Source: an uncultured Spirochaetales bacterium
GTDB lineage: Bacteria; Spirochaetota; Spirochaetia; Sphaerochaetales; Sphaerochaetaceae
Length of the DNA: 12,298 nt
Assembly (NCBI GenBank): GCA_945947045.1
Contig: CAMEXG010000044.1
Span: 1-12,298, forward strand
Direction: 5' to 3'
The translations under genes and the position numbers were made by a program. This document shows, one piece after another, positions 6,491 to 12,298 of the stretch (the stretch's first letter is position 1; each line of letters begins with the position of its first letter). The notes beneath the pieces were generated by a model. It was not told the origin of the DNA. It saw only the letters and a program-made list of their open reading frames with translations, and ran no database searches.

Positions 6491-6550
6491 AAGTTGCGCT
6501 TACTTCTGCAAAGTTGCAACAACCTCTATAAAGTTGCATTTACTTTTTCA
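6491..6550. repeat. Three 20-bp units with AAGTTGC at exact 20-bp phase
   Basis: AAGTTGC begins at 6491, 6511 and 6531. Units one and three also share TTACTT at the same place. A related element at 6338-6357 (TTGCACTTACTTATGCGAAA) matches the unit starting at 6494 in 16 of 20 bases. Phased repeats of this size are seen at transposon ends (transposase-binding sites) and as replication iterons. Nearness to a transposase tail favours the former. Confidence 0.55.
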
Positions 6551-6621
6551 AGTGACCGGATACTCAAAGGAGAAAACAGAGGTAGTGTAAATTCCTTATT
6601 TTCTTGAACTATTGTCTTGAC

Positions 6622-6638
6622 GGGGGCTTAGCTCAGTT
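6622..6638 (+). other. tRNA 5'-end-like fragment
   Basis: GGGGGCTTAGCTCAGTT matches the acceptor and D-arm start typical of tRNA-Ala or tRNA-Ile genes. After it no D-loop closure, anticodon stem, TTC-loop or 3' acceptor strand can be found, so this is not a tRNA gene. It could be a scar from integration or recombination, or chance. Confidence 0.25.
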
Positions 6639-6808
6639 TAGGGTTTCGCCAATCCAAGACAGCAGAATGAAATTAAAAAGGAGAAGTTAAACTCAGCGGT
6701 CAACCTGGCCCCCCCTTCTTCCTCAGCTTGCCCTGTCTGATTTACCTTTTCAGCGTGCTGTTTAACCCCTCTTGAGAAAAAGCTGACGAAAACATTTACT
6801 GACAGAAC

Positions 6809-6918
6809 TATTTTAGAAAAATGGTAATGGAACAAAAAATCTAAAATAATATGGCAGTTTGTGAGAAAAGGAGTATACTTTAGAAAAACGGTATATGTGG
6901 CAAAAAACTTAAATGGAG
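6809..6918 (+). promoter_or_regulatory. Promoter flanked by a duplicated operator-like element upstream of the ATPase gene
   Basis: TATTTTAGA (6809-6817) and TCTAAAATA (6840-6848) form a perfect 9-base inverted repeat. The element between and around them (6812-6847, starting TTTAGAAAAATGGTA) is repeated imperfectly at 6879-6914 (TTTAGAAAAACGGTA). A weak promoter lies between the copies: ATGGCA (6851-6856), 17 bases, TATACT (6874-6879). The second copy covers the expected transcript start. GGAG at 6915-6918 is the ribosome site for the ATG at 6925. The arrangement suggests repression, perhaps autorepression. Confidence 0.5.
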
Positions 6919-6924
6919 AATGAT

Positions 6925-8214
6925 ATGGTAATCAGACGGGATCGATATCTTGAAAGGCTTACCAGTAAGCAGAATAACGGAATGATAAAAGTGATTACTG
7001 GAATCAGAAGATCAGGGAAGTCATACCTGCTGTTCAATCTCTTCTATGATCATCTTCTTGCTTCAGGAACTCCCGAAGATAATATCATATGCATTGCACT
7101 TGATGACGTGGAGAATGAAGCATATAGAGACCCGTACAGACTCTATTCATACATAAAAGAACGAGTCCAGGATAACAGAGAGCACTACTATGTCTTAATC
7201 GATGAAGCACAGTATGCAATCAGCAAGGAAGAAATGAAGAATCCGGATGAACCGATCAGATTGTATGGTGTCCTTAATTCTCTGTTGAGAAAGAGTAATG
7301 TGGATGTCTACATTACTGGAAGTAATTCTAAATTCCTTTCTTCAGATGTGATGACTGAATTTAGGGGTCGCGGAGATGAAATTCATATTTCCCCTTTATC
7401 ATTCTCTGAGTTTTACCCCGCTTCAGGGCAGGAAAAATCAGATGCATGGAGAGATTATCTATACTATGGAGGATTACCGCATATCCTGGCAGAGAGTGGG
7501 GGAGAGGCAAAGAGCAGATATCTGGAAAAACTAAATAAAGAGATGTATCTGAGAGATATGTGTGAACGCTATGGAATCCGGGATGAAGAAAGCATGTTAA
7601 TTCTTATGAAAGTCATCGCTTCTGCCATTGGTTCACTATCAAACGCACAGAAGATATCAGATACATTCAGGAGTAGTGGCGATAAGGTTATCACAATGCC
7701 CACAATATCCAGTTATCTGAAATATCTACAGGAAAGTTTTGTGGTAGAGAAGGCAGAACGGTATGACATCAAAGGTAGAAAGTATATCAGTACACCTTCA
7801 AAGTACTATTACTCAGATTTGGGTCTACGGAATGCTTTATTGAACTTCCGACAATTTGAAGAGACTCATTTGATGGAAAACGCAATCTACAATGAATTAA
7901 TCTATAGAGGATATAGTGTGGATGTGGGAGTTGTTGAAACTCGGGTAGACGAAGGCGGAAAGAAGGTCAGAAAACAGCTGGAAGTGGACTTTGTTGTAAA
8001 TCAATTCAATAAACGTTATTACATCCAATCAGCATTTCTAATTTCTGACAGAGAAAAATTTGAACAGGAGCAGGCTCCTTTGGTAAAGATTCCAGATTCT
8101 TTCAAGAAAATTGTTGTAGTCGGAAATAATACCCCGATATGGAGAAATGAGGAAGGAATCACCTTCATGGGAATCTACGATTTTCTGTTGAATGAAAACA
8201 GTCTGGATCTTTGA
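6925..8214 (+). CDS. AAA_14/DUF4143 family ATPase
   Basis: The 429-aa cytoplasmic protein has an N-terminal AAA_14 ATPase domain with Walker A GIRRSGKS (26-33), Walker B YVLIDEAQ (Asp93, Glu94) and a sensor segment ITGSNSKFLSSDVMTEFRGR. The C-terminal DUF4143 domain shows SSYLKYLQESFVVEKAERYD, YYSDLGLRNALL and LEVDFVV (Glu353, Asp355), the latter resembling a PD-(D/E)XK nuclease-type core. The function of this large family is unsettled. I choose the ATG at 6925 rather than 6913: GGAG lies six bases before it, and family members start with a short M-x-x-R-x-x-Y-L segment, as this gives (MVIRRDRYLERL). The gene stands alone between a repeat-flanked promoter and an antisense IS110 stub. DUF4143 ATPases are common in multi-copy sets in anaerobic gut bacteria and spirochaetes. 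Confidence 0.85.
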   Translation: MVIRRDRYLERLTSKQNNGMIKVITGIRRSGKSYLLFNLFYDHLLASGTPEDNIICIALDDVENEAYRDPYRLYSYIKERVQDNREHYYVLIDEAQYAISKEEMKNPDEPIRLYGVLNSLLRKSNVDVYITGSNSKFLSSDVMTEFRGRGDEIHISPLSFSEFYPASGQEKSDAWRDYLYYGGLPHILAESGGEAKSRYLEKLNKEMYLRDMCERYGIRDEESMLILMKVIASAIGSLSNAQKISDTFRSSGDKVITMPTISSYLKYLQESFVVEKAERYDIKGRKYISTPSKYYYSDLGLRNALLNFRQFEETHLMENAIYNELIYRGYSVDVGVVETRVDEGGKKVRKQLEVDFVVNQFNKRYYIQSAFLISDREKFEQEQAPLVKIPDSFKKIVVVGNNTPIWRNEEGITFMGIYDFLLNENSLDL

Positions 8215-8236
8215 AAAAGGGACTGCGGACCCTAAC

Positions 8237-8416
8237 ACCAAGAAGAAACTCGCCCGACAATCCATAGTCCTTCACTGCCTTTTCCAAGTACCTGACCATA
8301 ATGTCCGTTCCGGAATCCAGCTTCGCCTCTGCAGAAAATGCATTGTCCTGCCTGTCATACATGCATACGCTGTTGGTGTCCTTATGTACATCTATCCAGA
8401 CATAAATTTCACTCAC
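8237..8416 (-). pseudogene. 5' remnant of an IS110-family transposase
   Basis: On the minus strand a GTG at 8416-8414 starts a frame with the classic IS110 N-terminus, IYVWIDVHKDTNSVCMYD, including the first catalytic Asp of the DEDD (RuvC-like) domain. Homology continues through DYGLSGEFLLG and then stops near 8237, where the family would carry the next catalytic Glu; the reading continues as unrelated sequence antisense to the ATPase 3' end. The remaining two thirds of the transposase, including the catalytic Ser domain, are missing. It differs clearly from the IS110 copy at 10562. The sequence upstream of the stub (8417-8530) may hold the rest of its left end. Confidence 0.72.
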
Positions 8417-8535
8417 TTTTTAAGCAAGTCTATTTGCATCACAAAACGAATAATTTCTTATTTGTGAAAACTGCTTGTCAGGCTAGAACTTTCCACTCTT
8501 CAGTAATTTCACTAATATGGACACCAATCGGAGAG

Positions 8536-9072
8536 TTATTCTTTGATATTCTGAGCATTATTACTTTGTTGAGCGATTGAAAAAAGAGCACTTAATTCTT
8601 TTCCACTTTCCGGCATACCTCTCTTGATCCATTCCAGCATCCATCCATAAATGCCATACGCCCAGAAGGATTTCATATATGCCTCAAGATTCATCATTTC
8701 AGGCGTAATTTGAATAGTACTTATGATGGTTTCCATCATTATGTAGGACATGCCTGCATTGTAAAGCGTGGTATAGAAATTCCTGTGATCCCGGTAGAAG
8801 TCAAACAAAGATGAAAACAAGGTTTCAGGTGCAGATTCCGGATTTGATTCAAATAACTTACCCCACTCTTTAATGAGACGATCAGATTCTTCTTTCAAGA
8901 TATCCTCTTTACTCTGGTAGTTTCGATAGAAGGAGACACGTCCGATTTTAGCCCTGCTAGTAAGTTCGCTGACAGAGATATCAGAGAGAGGTTTTTCTTT
9001 AAGGAGAGCAAGAAGAGCAGCTGTGATCTGCTTTTTTACATAGGTGTTTTTTTGTTCATTGTTCATGTTCAT
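8536..9072 (-). CDS. TetR/AcrR-type transcriptional regulator
   Basis: The 178-aa protein has an N-terminal TetR helix-turn-helix: LSDISVSELTSRAKIGRVSF then YRNYQSKEDIL (about residues 28-60), the standard pattern with the recognition helix ahead of YRNYxSKEDI. The C-terminal part (LFDFYRDHRNFYTTLYNAG, then a long helical region with AYGIYGWMLEWIKRGMPES) is of the TetR_C-type ligand and dimer domain found in Bacillota. The frame is open further, to a TTG at 9096, but the ATG at 9072 has AGAAGGA 12 bases upstream and is my choice; 9066 is an alternative. It is divergent from the hydrolase gene, with palindromes in between, so it probably represses that gene and itself. The effector molecule is unknown. 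Confidence 0.85.
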   Translation of the reverse strand: MNMNNEQKNTYVKKQITAALLALLKEKPLSDISVSELTSRAKIGRVSFYRNYQSKEDILKEESDRLIKEWGKLFESNPESAPETLFSSLFDFYRDHRNFYTTLYNAGMSYIMMETIISTIQITPEMMNLEAYMKSFWAYGIYGWMLEWIKRGMPESGKELSALFSIAQQSNNAQNIKE

Positions 9073-9075
9073 TTG

Positions 9076-9147
9076 ATGAAACAATCCTTCTTTCAATGTA
9101 TCATTTTTGTTGAAACAATTGTATCGTCTATGTGTTTATGATACATT
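9076..9147. promoter_or_regulatory. Divergent operator region between the TetR gene and the hydrolase gene
   Basis: AATGTATCAT (9095-9104) and ATGATACATT (9138-9147) are exact reverse complements 33 bases apart. Midway lies a near-palindrome centred on ACAATTGT (9115-9122), flanked by GA and TC, sharing TGTATC with the outer arms. TGAAACAAT also occurs directly repeated at 9076-9084 and 9111-9119. A 14-bp near-palindrome is a normal size for a TetR operator. The hydrolase ribosome site, AAGTAGG (9164-9170), lies to the right. Binding by the neighbouring TetR protein is inferred. Confidence 0.5.
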
Positions 9148-9175
9148 TTTTCAACGATTTGTTAAGTAGGTTCTT

Positions 9176-10295
9176 ATGAAAAAAGTAATAAAAATCATAG
9201 GCGTTTTTTTTGATTTCGGCAGTGGTGATTACCGCTGTTATAGTGATGGTTATTCTCAATAAAACCGTCCTTATCAAGCATCCGGAACTCATTGGAGAAC
9301 CGGAGGTTGCGAAATGGTACCGAGTTACTCCAGAAGGAACGAAATCTTCTGACGGCAGTGAATGGCACGGTCTAATAAGAATAGGCACGGAGAACAAGGT
9401 TGTGGTCTATTTTTTCGGAGGTGGCGTCAGCATCAACGGATATACATCTCGGCGAGGGACAGAGTTTTTTGCCACAACTGCCAAAGTTCAGGATTTTGTC
9501 GCTTCGGGTGGAATTGGGAGCAATGCCAAGGATAATCCTTTCAAGGATTGGACTTTTCTGGTTCTTCCATATGCCTCAGGAGACTTTCACAGTGGAACAG
9601 GTGAGTATCACTACACAGAGGGAGGCAAGGAAAAGATTGTGTATCATAACGGCTATAACAACTATTCTGCATTTATGGACACGGTTAAGCCCTATGTAGG
9701 GCAGCCGGATACACTCTTGGTGACGGGCTTTTCTGCAGGTGGCTTTGCTACCTCTCTTTTGGCAGATGATGTGATTGATCGCTTCCCCTCTGCCAAAAAT
9801 ACTACAATCTGTGTGGACAGTTCGCTGCTGCTCTATGACGGGTGGCATGAAACTGCCACCGATTTGTGGCAGTCTCCTGTTGAGATTTCAAACAGGTTGA
9901 CTGGAAACAATCTGGTGCTTGATAGCCTGACAGCACTTTACAATAAGCGTGGAGACTCTATTAAGATTCTCTTTGATTGTTCCTATCGTGACGATACACT
10001 GCAGGAGTATCAAGCCTTTATACGTATGGGCAAAATGGAAAAAAGCAAAGAAAACGGTGATCTGTTCCAGAATGACCTTAACGAAATGGTTCGTAGCCTG
10101 CAGGAGAATATCCCCGGCATCGGCATCTATATTTGGAATTATAACGAAGACCCGAAAACACATAACACACAGCATACAATCATATCCAGTAATGTTTTTG
10201 ATAAGCTGGAAGAGGGCGTTAGCGTTGCGGATTGGATATACGCTGCCGTGAATGGTGATGTGCAAAGCCATGGCCTTGAGCTGCTGGGAAAATAA
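9176..10295 (+). CDS. Pectinacetylesterase-like serine hydrolase, frameshifted near the start
   Basis: The natural start is the ATG at 9176 (AAGTAGG upstream), giving MKKVIKIIGVF, but a run of eight T (9204-9211) puts the next part one base out of frame. With seven T it would read on as FLISAVVITAVIVMVILNKT, a complete N-terminal signal anchor for export. As it stands, the main frame (9210-10295, 361 codons) could start only at a TTG. The rest is intact: VVYFFGGGVSINGYT (oxyanion region), GFSAGG with nucleophile Ser175 (counted from 9210), a region with FDCSYRDD, and His318/His322 near the end. This Ser-His hydrolase layout fits the pectinacetylesterase/notum family, which removes acetyl groups from pectin or related substrates outside the cell. 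The divergent TetR gene probably controls it. Real frameshift, phase variation and sequencing error are all possible. Confidence 0.72.
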
Positions 10296-10561
10296 GAAGG
10301 GAAGGAGGAGTAATAAAAGTAGATAACGTGGGTTGAACCAAGCTTCCTGGTTGCACGATATAATGAAAGCGTGTAACGGAATGGAAGGGCCAAGACTATA
10401 ACTCGTCATTTTTTCTAGTCCATGGAGGCTGCGAAGGAGAATGAAGGGTTTTAGTCGAAACATTCAATGGTTCTTGGAAGAAGAATAGGAGATTGGATCA
10501 ACACCCAGCAGGACGCCATTTCATTTTGTTCGCAAAACCAGAATACAAGGGAGAAAGAGAA
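10296..10561 (+). ncRNA. IS110 left-end noncoding region, candidate bridge RNA
   Basis: These 266 bases between the hydrolase stop and the IS110 start contain no credible gene. In IS110-group elements the long noncoding left end carries the structured bridge RNA that guides recombination between target and donor DNA (known for IS621). Several short stems are visible, for example AACCA with TGGTT near 10335-10351, GACTA with TAGTC near 10393-10420 and GTTT with AAAC near 10449-10462. The element's exact left boundary and RNA borders cannot be set by eye, and part of the stretch belongs to the hydrolase 3' flank. RNA presence rests on the family, not on a match. Confidence 0.35.
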
Positions 10562-11662
10562 ATGAACTGGCAGAGAGACATCATCAGCGTAGGGATTGAC
10601 CTTCACACGACACAGTTCACCGTATGTGCGACGGTAGACGATGACACAATCATCCTTAGGGAAGTGTATCCTACAACGGAACAGGGATACAGGGACTTCA
10701 TAACCTGGGCGCATGCAGCGGAAGAGGAATACGGATATGGCGTTTCCATAGAAGTGGAAGCAACAGGGAACTCAAGGTACTTCAGGAACGCGATGGAGCG
10801 TGAATGATTTCATGTAATCGTGATAAACACGTTGAAGTTCAAGGTGTTAGTAGCAAGTGCATCGAAGACGGACTTCAGGGATGCAAAAACGATTGTATAC
10901 TTTCTGTCCAGGGACATGATCCCTGAAAGCTACCTGTGTGACCAGCCAACCGAGGAGCTGAGGAAACTACTGTCGGAAAGAGCGGATCTAGTATCGCTGA
11001 TAGTGAAGACAAAGAATAAGGTATATGCACTGTTAAGGGGATATGGAATGCAGACCACAGCCGCCCAGTTTCAGAGTGAAAGAAAAAGGCAGCAACTTCT
11101 CATCGGTCTCGAGAACCATCCCTTATATACGGAGCGTGCTGCCAAAACTCTTAAAATGCTACTGGATACTTTAACCGCACTTATTGAACAGGCCAAGGAA
11201 TATGAGGCACTGATCGACGAGTTCACGCTGGAAGATGAAAACACTAACCTCCTGAAAACCATACCTGGAGTAGGAAGGATCACATCTTCCACCATCAGTG
11301 CGTACGTCGGGGATATCAACCGGTTCGAAACATACAAGCAGTTCGCCGCATACTGCGGACTTACTCCTTTTGTGAAGCTTTCGAATGAAGGCGTGTATAT
11401 CGGACATATTACAAAGAATGGACCGACTGAACTGAGGATGAATATGGTTCATGTGGTCATGGGAATGCTGAGAGTGCAGCGCAGATTGCAGAACGTATCT
11501 CTCATCATTGATTACGCAAGAATGAAAAAGCTCAAGGGATCCGGGAAGAGCATAATAGCTATTGCCAGGAAACTGAGCCGGATCATATATGTGATGCTGA
11601 AGACAAAGACCGCGTTTGACGTTGACAAACTGATACAAGGTGAATATGAAGCAGCATCCTGA
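10562..11662 (+). pseudogene. IS110-family transposase interrupted by an in-frame TGA
   Basis: The frame from ATG 10562 (GGGAGAAAGAGA upstream) to TGA 11660-11662 spans 366 codons, normal for the family, but codon 82 is TGA (10805-10807). The reading frame is unchanged on both sides, so only a single base is wrong; related proteins have Gly before FxVIVxN, so GGA to TGA is the simplest explanation. Otherwise it looks complete: the DEDD RuvC-like domain with Asp13 (VGIDLH), Glu66 (IEVEATG), Asp104 and Asp107 (KTDFRDAK); the coiled-coil linker; then the Tnp_20 domain with TIPGVGRITSS, FAAYCGLTPFVKLSNEG (candidate catalytic Ser274) and GHITKNG. IS110 enzymes recombine DNA under bridge-RNA guidance. 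TGA ends other genes here, so readthrough as a sense codon is unlikely. A second fragment could restart at ATG 10820 but would lack two of the catalytic residues. Confidence 0.88.
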
Positions 11663-11722
11663 TAATTGAAAAAAGTTAATGGCTTCCAGAGGAGAGTTGT
11701 TGACTTTTTATAGGAGGAGTAT

Positions 11723-12298
11723 ATGGATTTCATTGCTTTTGGAGAGATTCTTTTTGACGTTTTCCCGGACAAAGCCACGCTTGGCGGAGCTCCGTTGAAT
11801 GTTGCAGGTCATATGACCAGGCTCGGTCTGGAGGGCAGAGTGCTCTCATCCGTTGGCGATGACGAATTAGGTAGGCGCGCCCTTGGGGAAATAGAAGAAA
11901 TCGGACTCTCCACAGAGATGATCAATGTTTCCTCAGAATATGAAACGGGAAAGGCTATAATTACCCTCAACGGAAAGAATGCAGAGTATGAGTTCAACGA
12001 TCCCTCTGCATGGGACCACATCCCGCTTCCGACTCTTCCTAGCCATGTAGGTCTCATCTATTACGGCACTCTTGCCCAGAGAGGGGAGAGCAGACATACT
12101 CTCGATTCTCTCCTCTTTTCAGTGTCTTCAGACCATAGATTCTTCGACGTGAACATTAGAAAGCACTTCTACACCGATGAAATAATCGAAAACGGCGTTA
12201 AAAATGCAACAATTCTTAAGTTGAATGACGAAGAAGTCGACATCGTACTGGACGCACTCCACATCAAGGAGAGGGGATATACAGGACTTGAGAAAGTC
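11723..12298 (+). CDS. PfkB-family carbohydrate kinase, fructokinase-like (partial, 3' end outside window)
   Basis: An open frame of 192 codons runs from the ATG at 11723 off the right edge. The start is well supported by TAGGAGGAG at 11711-11719, three bases before the ATG. The N-terminus is typical of the ribokinase/PfkB family: FIAFGEILFDVFP (3-15) and LGGAPLNVAGHMTRLG (20-35), the sugar-binding GG and Asn, then SSVGDDELGRRAL and GLSTEMINV. FDVNIRKHFY near residue 150 matches the family's F-D-x-N-x-R segment before the nucleotide domain. The C-terminal catalytic DTxGAGD motif would lie beyond the edge. The family phosphorylates fructose or a related sugar with ATP in the cytoplasm; substrate cannot be fixed from this half. 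The IS110 element ends within about 60 bases upstream, so expression may depend on transcription from within or through the element. Confidence 0.85.
   Translation, partial: MDFIAFGEILFDVFPDKATLGGAPLNVAGHMTRLGLEGRVLSSVGDDELGRRALGEIEEIGLSTEMINVSSEYETGKAIITLNGKNAEYEFNDPSAWDHIPLPTLPSHVGLIYYGTLAQRGESRHTLDSLLFSVSSDHRFFDVNIRKHFYTDEIIENGVKNATILKLNDEEVDIVLDALHIKERGYTGLEKV

Larger units (their letters stand above)
6274..6808. other. Gene-free stretch with repeat array and tRNA-like fragment
   Basis: I find no convincing gene here on either strand; the short open frames have unnatural composition and no ribosome sites. The stretch is unusual in texture: pyrimidine-rich blocks, a run of seven C near 6706-6712, a 20-bp-phased repeat array (6491-6550), a related copy at 6338-6357 and a tRNA-like 17-mer at 6622-6638. 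It probably represents the decayed end of the mobile element whose transposase tail lies at 6052-6273. Confidence 0.5.
10296..11698 (+). mobile_element. IS110-family insertion sequence (borders approximate)
   Basis: The transposase gene with its upstream noncoding region and about 36 bases downstream make up a single IS110-type element. This family has no obvious terminal inverted repeats and often makes no target duplication, so I cannot place its ends precisely. It lies between the hydrolase stop (10295) and the ribosome site of the sugar kinase (11711-11719), and so likely separates that kinase from its original promoter. The single nonsense codon suggests a recent loss of activity. Confidence 0.65.

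Noticed and set aside
6491..6550. CRISPR array
   Set aside because: Only three 20-bp units with no constant repeat plus unique spacer layout and no cas gene nearby.
6622..6700. Complete tRNA gene
   Set aside because: Only the first 17 bases match; no anticodon arm, T-loop sequence or 3' acceptor strand follows.
6295..6835. Short open frames on the minus strand in the gene-free stretch
   Set aside because: They lack ribosome sites, have unnatural composition and overlap one another. No family pattern is seen.
10805..10807. TGA codon in the IS110 gene as selenocysteine or a reassigned Trp codon
   Set aside because: TGA serves as the normal stop for several genes here, relatives expect Gly at this position, and no insertion-element-like stem is evident. 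A nonsense mutation is simpler.
11699..11727. Outward promoter from the IS110 end driving the sugar kinase (TTGACT at 11699)
   Set aside because: The matching -10 would fall on the start codon itself, so the transcript would lack the gene's ribosome site.

Overview
The window is a mosaic accessory region of a moderately AT-rich bacterium. The mix of families (GmrSD-like DUF262/DUF1524 protein, DUF3990/XRE pair, AAA_14/DUF4143 ATPase, IS110, pectinacetylesterase-like hydrolase, PfkB sugar kinase) fits an anaerobic, gut or sediment type Spirochaetota (Sphaerochaeta- or Treponema-like) or Bacillota. That placement is an impression from protein style, with no marker gene to confirm it.

Left part (1-4190): an unknown gene with weak ankyrin-like segments runs leftwards off the edge. 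It is divergent from a WYL-domain transcription factor (755-1723). A perfect inverted repeat lies inside the putative promoter between them. A decayed gene and a strong terminator follow. Next comes a second regulated leader that carries the same 15-bp element, nested inverted repeats, a 46-codon ORF with a good ribosome site and a GC-rich hairpin. It leads into a 574-aa single-chain DUF262+DUF1524 protein (GmrSD/type IV restriction-like) closed by its own terminator. WYL regulators of the BrxR/CapW kind control defence loci, so this is best read as a WYL-controlled anti-phage module. It is the most interesting part of the window.

Middle (4190-6280): a probable transposase tail, then two overlapping genes behind a promoter with two operator-like repeats exactly 30 bp apart. 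The first encodes a DUF3990 protein with residues placed like those of ADP-ribosyltransferase toxins. The second encodes a protein with a C-terminal XRE helix-turn-helix. The layout suggests a toxin-antitoxin or other self-regulated accessory pair. It is followed directly by the C-terminal remnant of a DDE/integrase-core transposase.

Right part (6280-12298): about 530 bp of gene-free DNA with a 20-bp-phased repeat array and a tRNA-like 17-mer; an AAA_14/DUF4143 ATPase whose promoter is flanked by a duplicated element; the 5' stub of an IS110 transposase on the minus strand; a TetR-type regulator divergent from a membrane-anchored or secreted pectinacetylesterase-like hydrolase whose N-terminal segment is out of frame at a run of eight T; a nearly full-length IS110 element with one in-frame TGA; and the first 192 codons of a PfkB-family sugar kinase. 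Four separate transposase genes or remnants, all incomplete or interrupted, separate these small self-regulated modules. That is typical of a genomic island or plasticity zone.
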